The notes under the pieces: model-generated | Database searches by the model: none | Told to the model about the DNA's origin: nothing | What the model saw: the letters and a program-made list of their open reading frames with translations, nothing else | Program-made: the position numbers and the translations under genes | Source: Eustoma russellianum | Taxonomy: Eukaryota; Streptophyta; Magnoliopsida; Gentianales; Gentianaceae | Assembly (NCBI GenBank): GCA_036186865.1 | Contig: AP025055.1 | Location: 3,844,943-3,908,942 of the forward strand | Length of the DNA stretch: 64,000 nucleotides | Direction of reading: 5' to 3' | Shown here: positions 56,620 to 64,000 of the stretch, one piece after another | How the letters are laid out: each line of letters opens with the position of its first letter | Numbering within the stretch: position 1 is the stretch's first letter

Positions 56620-57800
56620 CAGGGGCGGAGGGAAGGGGGAGTCTGGGGGGCACGTGCCCCCCCAACATCGGTGGAAAAATCCTATAGATAGGTAGGTGTA
56701 TTTGTATTTTTGGTCATTCAGTTCAAAGTGTGCCCTTGCTTGATAAAACATTAACCCTCTGTTACGTGGTCACATAGTGTTTAGTCTTCGGTAATTCTCT
56801 GCTAAGTGACTAAAATGTGTCTAAAACTTACCAGAAGTTCGGTCTCTTAAATATATTAAAAAAATTCAAGATTTGGAAAACTGGTAGTCTTTTTTTGCAT
56901 GTAAGGTAATCGTTGAAAATTAGTAGACTTTTTTGCATTAGTTTGCTTATGAAAATGAAAGTTTCTTTTTTAATTGGTTGCTAATCTTACGAATCCTGGG
57001 AGGGTTGATGCTCGATAATTGATATATATTAATTTAAAAACGGCATAAGGTTGTGTCACTCCGTTGGGAAAGATGCTAGAATTACACAGCTTTTATGATT
57101 TTATTTGGTTGCTCTAAAGTCATTTTAAAGTTGTGAGCTACACATACCTTTAGGTTGCATTTAAATCCTTAGTGTTGGTTGTTGCTGGCGTGAAAACTAT
57201 TTTACAATTTCTAGGCAACTATGTACACCGTATATAATTGGTTCATTGATTTAGCATTCAGACATTAAACTGTAAAAGGTAATATGATTTTCCAAATACC
57301 CACTGTTAAACACTAGCTTTTGTGACAGTTGTTTGTTTCTAATTTTTCTGCGATGATATCGTTCAAGACTGATCTACGCAACTAGTTGGGGGATGACGTA
57401 CTATCGGATTGTTTATTGTGTTACTTTGAGCATGAAATTTTTAGCACCATTGAAGATGAAGATATTATGCAACTATTTCAATCAATGGCATCTCGAAAAA
57501 CCTTTTGCATCCCTTGGCAAATTCTTCTCGTTCTGCAATATGCAAATAAAAGGTATGTATTGATGTATATTACTATATTCATTTAATAATTATGATCCAC
57601 ATATTGTTTGTAGTGTACTGTTTATTTTTTTTTGTACATTGGTTGGTAGATGTGTTTTCTTTCACGTATTTTATGTTATAATACAAAAATATGTCTAGAA
57701 GATTTTGTCGGTTTTTTCGGTCCGAAACGGTGACCGGTGGTATTCTTATTGCGAAGCCTGTCAGTGCCCCTCCAAGAAGGCACTCCTGGCTCCGCCACTG
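56620..57800 (+). mobile_element. Non-autonomous hAT element
   Basis: Ends CAGGGGCGGAG and CTCCGCCACTG form an 11-bp TIR with one mismatch. The 8-bp TSD TATGGGCG is perfect (56,612-56,619 and 57,801-57,808). Length 1,181 bp. The right third contains the end of a hAT transposase gene, so the element is an internal deletion derivative. Confidence 0.92.
57366..57520 (+). pseudogene. hAT transposase C-terminal remnant
   Basis: The frame reads LRN, a stop, LGDDVLSDCLLCYFEHEIFS and EDEDIMQLFQSM. This matches the C-terminal end of plant TTF-type zinc-finger hAT transposases (pattern RNxxGDxxLxDCLxxYxExxIF). The stop near 57,383 breaks it. The zinc finger and the catalytic body are deleted. Confidence 0.7.
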
Positions 57801-58077
57801 TATGGGCGTGGGTATATATATGTGCATACATACACGGCTGAGATAGAGTTGTATTTGGTATTTTGGATATGTTTGCCCTATTTGGATTATTTGTTTCGTT
57901 ATATAGTACTTGGAGGGCAATTTGTTAATTTTGACAAATTTGACATTTTGGCCTATTTTGGTAATTTGGACTAACTTTGATACTCAGAAAATGGCTTTGA
58001 AAATTGCATCTGCATGTTTTTGGAAATTCACCCTTACGACATGAAATATATTGTTAAGCTGAGTTGATTTCTATTTT

Positions 58078-58238
58078 GGCGCTGCAGATGTAACTACCTC
58101 GTCTGGGACAGGGCTTCTATATGCATTTTTGGGCCTGAGCGTAACTACTTAATCTGGGACAGGGCGCAAAGGCATATTTTTGGTGCTATAGACGTAATGA
58201 CCTAGTCTGGGACAGGGTGTCTATGGTATATTTGGTTT
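58078..58238 (+). repeat. Three-unit tandem repeat, about 54 bp
   Basis: Units share GTAACTACCTCGTCTGGGACAG or close variants followed by CTATATGCATTTTTGG-like text. Origin unknown. Confidence 0.7.
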
Positions 58239-58299
58239 TGGGGGAATCAATTCGTAAGTCTTGCGGTATAAGTCACTTGTAGGGAAAGTGCTATAGCCA

Positions 58300-58515
58300 T
58301 TGCATTATTGTGGACTGTTTTAGCCGGGTTTTGGATTTTGGACACTTTGGTATTTGGATTTGGACCGAGTGATACTCGGATTTTGATTTTGGACATTGGA
58401 CTGGGTAAATCGGATTTGGAAACTTTGGACTTTTGGGTTTTGGAATTTGGGCATTTGACTTTGGATATTTTGGCATTGCATATTTGGAAAATTGCATCAT
58501 TGATTTTGGATTTAG
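58300..58515. repeat. T/G-rich low-complexity tract
   Basis: Repeated TTTGGATTTTGGAC words on the plus strand; not coding. Confidence 0.7.
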
Positions 58516-58779
58516 ACTAACCCCTGATTGTACTTTGTTACATATCTAATTGAACTTTGTTACGTACTTTATTGAACCTTGTTACGTACTTTGTTGGGTC
58601 TATTTGCTCTATTTGCTTTTGGATGTTATGGGCAGAATTGTAAATTTACTTGCGAAGAAAAGCATGCTATTATCCTATGTTGTAATATATCTTTATCGCA
58701 CTTGCTTCTCCGTGTATGATCCCATGGTAAGTATAGTGGAATTACTTGCTGAGCGACTTGTCGCTCAAACTACGCTTTA

Positions 58780-59085
58780 ACATTTTTGCAGATAAACAGG
58801 TAATTGAGTTATTATACTCGAGGATGATCAAGAATGGAGATTTCGGGATTGCGGATATTCCGATAAGACTCGTGGATTTTGTGGAGATAGTTATTTTTGC
58901 TACTGAGGTCTATGTAATTTTGGAGATTTATTATTTATCTACGTTTGACCATTGTTTCGGATTTAGATTTTCATAGACATTTATATTAATGATTGTGATT
59001 ATTTCAAGGTTTTAGATTTTGACTTCCGCTGACTATATTTGTTTCGATTTCGACGCTTGTATCTTCTTTAGTGAAATACGGCGGA
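58780..59085. mobile_element. Possible old LTR remnant
   Basis: Text around GACTTCCGCTGAC and a T-rich flank resembles the end of chromovirus LTRs seen in many plants. No partner LTR, PBS or coding domain is in view, so this is weak. Confidence 0.2.
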
Positions 59086-59139
59086 TGAGTCGTTTTGAGT
59101 ACTAAAACTCAGGACGGATCGCTACACTGACTCTCTTTG

Positions 59140-59199
59140 GGACGGTAACAGATGACATGTTGCCATGAAGGACGGTAACAGAGGACATGTTGCCACGTG
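59140..59199 (+). promoter_or_regulatory. 30-bp tandem duplication with G-box upstream of glutamyl-tRNA synthetase
   Basis: Two adjacent units (59,140-59,169 and 59,170-59,199) begin GGACGGTAACAGA and contain GACATGTTGCCA. The first ends CATGAA and the second ends CACGTG, a G-box. The ATG is 130 bases downstream. CCAAT-like sites follow at 59,252 and 59,282. No clear TATA box. Confidence 0.6.
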
Positions 59200-59328
59200 C
59201 GAGCAAGGGGTGGTGAGGTATTTTGCTGTTAGAGATCCGTTCCTCAATTTGACGGGTAACGTTCCAATAGCAGCGCAGGGGCCAATAAACCCTCTTTTCC
59301 ACCACAAACCCTCGACTCTGCTCTACTC

Positions 59329-62300
59329 ATGGAACTCAAACTTCAATTCCGGCCGGAGACCCCGCCGCTCGCCGCCATTCTCACCGCCAAAATCGGCGGC
59401 ATTTCTCTCTCCGCCGATCCGTCTCTTAGTCCTGATTCTCCTCCTATTCTTCTCTTCCCCGACGGGTAATTCATCTTATTTCTTTCTGCCGCCGCACTAA
59501 CTTTTTTCATTTCGTTCACATTTCGGTACTTTTAGGTTTCTGCGCCTGCTATTGCAATTAGTGGAGGTTGTTTAATATAAGTTTTGATAATTTTTCTAGT
59601 ATAGATATGTTATATTCAACTTCCGCTAGTTTACTATTTTGTTCTTGTGTAATATGGTTGATTTTAACGCAATTGTATGCAGTACGAAATTGCAGGGAAC
59701 TTTTGTGATTCTACGTTACTTGTCCCGGGTTTCGACGATTCCAAATTTCTACCACCGTGAAGCCCTTGAGTCGAGCATGGTTCATTTTTTTCGCTAAATC
59801 TGTCTTGTATTTGTTGTTTTTTGAACTAAATGTGTTCAGTTTCATGTCGTAAATATCTGATTATCAAGTTGTGAGATGTGATTGCCTATCCAAGTATATT
59901 TTGGTCTTACCATATATAGATTGTTGGTTGCAGATTGATGAATGGCTTGACTATGTATCCATATTTGCATCTGGAGCTGAGTTTGAGGGAGCATGTGCCT
60001 ATGTTGATGAATATCTCTTGCATCGTACCTTTTTGGTTGGTTCTAGTTTGTCTCTTGCTGATATAGCAATTTGGTCTGCTCTTGCAGGTAATTTTGAATC
60101 TGAATGTTGATATCCTTGCTGTAGTGGTTATGGTTAACTATTTGAATGGCCTAATTAGCACTGGAATTAGATATAGATCCACACTTTCCTTTATCTCACC
60201 TTGCATCTGAGGAGCCAAAGAAAATATCTAAAAAAAAGAACTGGGTGTTTAGCATATCTTGAATTTCTGGACAGTTGATGTCTTGGAAATGGATGAAAGA
60301 GTATTGTGATGGATATTTAAGTCAGGTAAACATTTGCTTCACTAGAGAAACTGTACATACAAGCTTTCACAGGGGAACTATGGACCCTGCAAGTTTATAG
60401 TCACTGCTTTTCAGGAACCGGCCAGAGATGGCAAAGCCTGTGCAAGTCTAAGAAATATCAAAACTTGGTACGATGGTTCAACTCAATTAATGTTGAATAT
60501 CAGAAAGTTGTGGATGACGTACTTGCACTTTATGTTGGTAAGAAAGGGTTGGGCATACACAGAAGTTCCAAAGCCGAAGAGCAACAAGTTTCAGCTTTAC
60601 GTTCTACCAATGCAAGTGGTGATGCAAGTGATAAAGCATTAGGAGCTACTCGGCCGACTTATGAGGTAACTCTCCCTGGTGCTGAAATGGGAAAAGTACG
60701 GCTGCGATTCGCTCCTGAACCCAGTGGTTATCTTCACATCGGTCACTCAAAAGCGGCCCTATTGAACAAGTATTTTGCTGAGAGATACCAAGGCCAAGTA
60801 ATATTGCGCTTTGACGACACAAATCCTGATAAAGAAAGTAATGAGTTTGTGGACAATCTTCTAAAGGATGTAGATACTTTGGGGATTCAGTATGAGAAGG
60901 TGACATACACCTCAAATTATTTTCCCCAGATGATAGAAATGGCTGAAAAATTAATTCGTGAGGGTAAGGCCTATGTTGACGATACGCCTCAAGCGCAGAT
61001 GCGACATGAACGTATGGAGGGAATAGATTCAAAGTGTAGGAATAACAGCGTTAAGGAGAATCTTAAATTGTGGGCTGAAATGATTGCTGGATCAGAAAGG
61101 GGTTTGATGTGTTGTGTGAGGGGCAAGCTAAATATGCAAGAGCCAAACAAGGCATTGAGAGACCCTGTATATTATCGCTGCAATCTTACTCCTCACCACA
61201 GGATTGGCTCCAAATATAAAGTTTACCCTACCTATGATTTTGCTTGCCCGTTTGTTGATTCAATAGAAGGTATCACTCATGCTCTTAGATCTAGCGAGTA
61301 TCATGACCGGAATGACCAGTATCACTGGATTCAAAAGGATATGGGGTTTGAAAAAGTTCATTTATATGAATTCAGCAGGGTCAATTTGGTGTATACGCTT
61401 CTTAGCAAGCGGAAACTCTTATGGTTTGTGCAAAATGGTAAAGTTGATGGTTGGGATGATCCTCGATTTCCTACTGTTCAAGGCATAGTACGTCGGGGCC
61501 TGAAGATTGAAGCATTAATACAGTTCATGCTTGAACAGGTAAAGCATTATTTTCATCATATTTATGATAAGGAGTGACTGATTTCTTTTATGAAAGTTAG
61601 TTTACAAAAAAAATTTCTTTTGGAGCATATTGCTTTCCTATGTTGCTTAAGTAAACGTTTATGTGGAAGCGGTGATTCTTCCTTTGTGTTTTTCTGTGCA
61701 ATTCCATTATCATCTATTCTTTTCATGGGTAGCGCACTCGTCTTCCTCGATAACCTTAAGGCTGCCCCCACCCCCCTCTCTCTCAAAATCCCACCGCTAA
61801 ACCAATGAAAATTTATAAAATCATCCCACGAAATTTCTGTGTTTGGGTGAGGTGAAGTTTTAACTAGAAGGTTAATGGAAAGTATAGGTATGGGTGGTCC
61901 TTTGTCTGCTTACGTTGAAGAATCTGGCTGACACATGTGCCTGATGCCTAAAAATATTTCAGGGGGCATCAAAGAATTTAAATCTAATGGAATGGGACAA
62001 GCTTTGGGCTATCAATAAAAAGATCATTGATCCAGTATGTCCAAGGCACACAGCAGTTATTGAAGAGCGGCGTGTTTTACTAACTTTGACCAATGGCCCT
62101 GAGGATCCTTTTGTGCGGATTATACCAAAGCATAAGAAGTATGCAGGTGCTGGGGAGAAGGCTACAACTTTCTCAAAGAGAATATGGATAGACCAGGATG
62201 ATGCCCAAGTTATTTCAGTTAATGAGGAAGTGACTTTGATGGACTGGGGCAATGCAATCATAAAAGAGATTCAGAAGGATACGTCTGGGTGTGTGACACA

Positions 62301-63059
62301 GCTCATCGGGTTGTTGCATCTCGAAGGATCTGTAAAGACCACGAAGTTGAAGCTCACATGGCTGCCAGAAAACAATGAGCTCGTCACACTATCTTTGGTT
62401 GATTTTGATTATTTGATCACAAAGAAGAAGGTACACGTTCTTCACTGTTTTAATCACGGATAGAAGCAGTTATTGTATTTTATCCTGATTTTGGATCTTC
62501 TTGGTGTGGTTCAAGTTACATTTTGCAACAGCCATATATATTAAATTATACATATGTGATGACATGGTGTCGAGATCAAATTCTAGGAGAAGAAATACCT
62601 TATTATTCACTTAATTAACACTGTTAATTTTTGTTAGTTAGCAAAATAGCATGTGCCCCTGTTCTCTTTCTCTCCCCACCCCACCACAAAAGAAATAAAA
62701 GATAAAAGAAAAACCCGTCCTCCTCGCTCTGTGTCCCTCATTCATTTCAATCCATAAACCCATTGTTGGTTATTGCCAAAGAATCTGCTTCATAGACTGA
62801 TATCATATTTGAAGTTGATACACTACTTCCAGATAAGGCGTCTCTCTTTGAAGACCATTATGAGCAGTTCATACTTATGTTCTCCTGGGTGGCTCCTCTA
62901 CAATTGTGGTGTTGTATTCTGGGCCCAACTTAAAAACTTATATTAGTGGGTTATGCATCTCGTGGGAGTAAGAACGAATATTTGCTGAATTTATGTTAAA
63001 GATTTGAGAAACTAAAAAAAATAGTGAACCACCAGCCTATTATCATTACCTGCCATCTG

Positions 63060-63095
<36 letters not shown>

Positions 63096-63560
63096 TCAGC
63101 TGTGAAACTGGATACATTACATATATGATTACGACCTGGTTTTTTACAGCTATATTTCTTTTACTATTGATGTACGTGTCTTTAGTTACATATGGTTACA
63201 AATATGACAAGGTTCAACGTTTTCATATACATCTTTGGATTTTGATGTACATGCCTTATGCTGTATGTGATTGCTGCGGTCTGTTTATGTTTGGCGTACT
63301 CAACTATCCGACTGTCGGATTTTCAGCTCGAAGAAGATGAAGATTTCGTGGACGTGGTTAATCCATGTACAAGAATGGAGACTGTTGCCCTTGGAGATTC
63401 AAACATGAGGAACCTCAACCGCGGCGACGTATTGCAGTTGGAGAGAAAAGGGTATTTCAGGTGTGATGTCCCCTTCATGAGACCATCAAAGCCTATTGTT
63501 TTGTTTGCTATCCCAGACGGCAAGCAGCAAGCTGTGATGAAGTTCCAGAAGAAAAATTAG
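59329..63560 (+). CDS. Glutamate-tRNA ligase, cytosolic (six exons)
   Basis: It charges tRNA-Glu in the cytosol for translation. Exons: 59,329-59,465; 59,683-59,779; 59,934-60,087; 60,415-61,538; 61,963-62,430; 63,327-63,560, all with GT-AG introns. The frame closes exactly to 738 codons including TAG, 737 residues. Residues about 70-165 form a GST C-like N-terminal domain (FLVGSSLSLADIAIWSALAG). The class I catalytic core begins near 218 (LRFAPEPSGYLHIGH; HIGH at 237-240). The KMSKS-type loop is SKRKL at 460-464. The C-terminal anticodon-binding beta barrels (from about 530) include IPKHKKYAGAGEKATTF and end QLERKGYFRCD...KPIVLFAIPDG. The eukaryotic, non-organellar type is shown by the GST-like domain and C-terminus. 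No transit peptide is evident. The ATG was chosen as the first in frame with exon 2. The gene appears intact. Confidence 0.95.
63062..63092. repeat. (AC)n microsatellite in intron 5
   Basis: About 15 uninterrupted AC units in the last, 896-bp intron of the glutamyl-tRNA synthetase gene. Confidence 0.95.
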
Positions 63561-63815
63561 TGCAAGCGCTTTCTTCATTTGGTCTTATGTATGTTCCTCA
63601 CATCTGTGGAGGTGCAGGTAACTGTGACATTCAGAACCATGCTTATTGGTTAACAATCTATAATGTGTTTCTTGATTTGACCTTTTCTCTTTCAATTCCT
63701 TTCTTAGCATAAATCATTTTGTAATGCATAGTAACATTTAATCAGTCAAATGGATGGAATAGACTAAGCATTTTGTAGTGGAGTCAAGAGTATATCACTT
63801 TAGGAATTGCCGCTA
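63561..63815 (+). other. 3' flank of the glutamyl-tRNA synthetase gene
   Basis: T-rich sequence fits a 3' UTR and terminator. No canonical AATAAA was seen. Confidence 0.4.
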
Positions 63816-63821
63816 GTGTAT

Positions 63822-64000
63822 AATCCAGTTGGTACTCGGGTTGGGATTTACACCAAGAGGTTAAGAGTTCGAATCCAGAGACACGCACCGTGTAGGTGCT
63901 TCACTGCTGTAGGCCGAAGGCCTAGTTTGCGAAGGCATCTTGTGTGGGTTACTGTGTTAAGCTTACCCAATCTAGGAGGTCGCTGGGCTCCTGATTTACA
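63822..64000 (+). mobile_element. tRNA-derived SINE (partial, second family)
   Basis: A tRNA-like head has box A-like AATCCAGTTGGTACTCGGG and box B GAGTTCGAATCC at about 63,867-63,878. A non-tRNA body with GGCCGAAGGCCTAG and GGTCGCTGGGCTCC runs to the window end. It is unlike the Au-like copies. Confidence 0.5.

Noticed and set aside
56356..56691. 111-codon plus-strand ORF rich in Val, Tyr and Cys
   Set aside because: It arises from TG/TA-rich low-complexity sequence and crosses the hAT boundary.
59165..59500. 111-codon plus-strand ORF covering the promoter and exon 1
   Set aside because: Wrong frame relative to the glutamyl-tRNA synthetase reading; it is a shadow of GC-rich exon 1 and the upstream duplication.
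63822..63900. A functional tRNA gene
   Set aside because: Box A and B resemble a tRNA, but I could not form an acceptor stem or a complete cloverleaf, and the sequence continues into a SINE-like body.

Overview
The window is nuclear DNA of a flowering plant, probably a eudicot. It has one intact multi-exon housekeeping gene, a cytosolic glutamyl-tRNA synthetase at 59,329-63,560 with GT-AG introns. Most of the remaining DNA is transposable elements: Ty1/copia LTR retrotransposons, LINEs, tRNA-derived SINEs, TRIMs, a MULE-like element, a hAT element and a foldback MITE. The species cannot be read from the sequence. A run of 10 N at 41,345-41,354 shows this is a draft assembly.

Three elements belong to the SIRE/Maximus (Sirevirus-type) copia lineage. 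E1 (minus, 1-7,988) is cut by the left window edge. E2 (minus, 22,548-32,948) is complete with TSD GGTTG. E3 (plus, 37,539-46,836) is complete with TSD ATAAT. Each has gag with two zinc knuckles, a protease-integrase-RT-RNase H pol in the +1 frame relative to gag, and an additional ORF (or its remnant) between pol and the 3' LTR. E4 (50,350-55,694, TSD AATAA) is a non-coding LTR element whose LTRs carry the same kind of self-complementary word array as E1 and E2.

Two regions are nested. On the left, a plus-strand LINE (8,800-about 21,920) is interrupted by copia element E5 (minus, 9,065-14,736) and by a TRIM at 15,225. That TRIM has copia element E6 (plus, 15,496-21,209) inside its 3' LTR. 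On the right, a minus-strand LINE (about 55,825 down to 48,360) is interrupted by E4, by a second TRIM ending at 50,277, and by a SIRE-like LTR fragment.

Between E2 and E3 lie an RTE-type LINE tail, two Au-like SINEs, and a MULE-like element at 36,096-37,206. The MULE-like element holds a captured piece of a GDP-L-fucose synthase gene, so it looks like a Pack-MULE. A non-autonomous hAT element (56,620-57,800) has a perfect 8-bp TSD and keeps the 3' end of a transposase gene. The glutamyl-tRNA synthetase promoter contains a 30-bp tandem duplication in which only the second unit has a G-box.

The least conventional signals are the arrays of short self-complementary words in the U3 part of several LTR families, and a second copy of such an array placed just upstream of the additional SIRE ORF. 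Also notable are the conserved +1 gag/pol overlap, the identical LTRs of E3 around a dead pol, and the gene capture at 36.1-37.2 kb.
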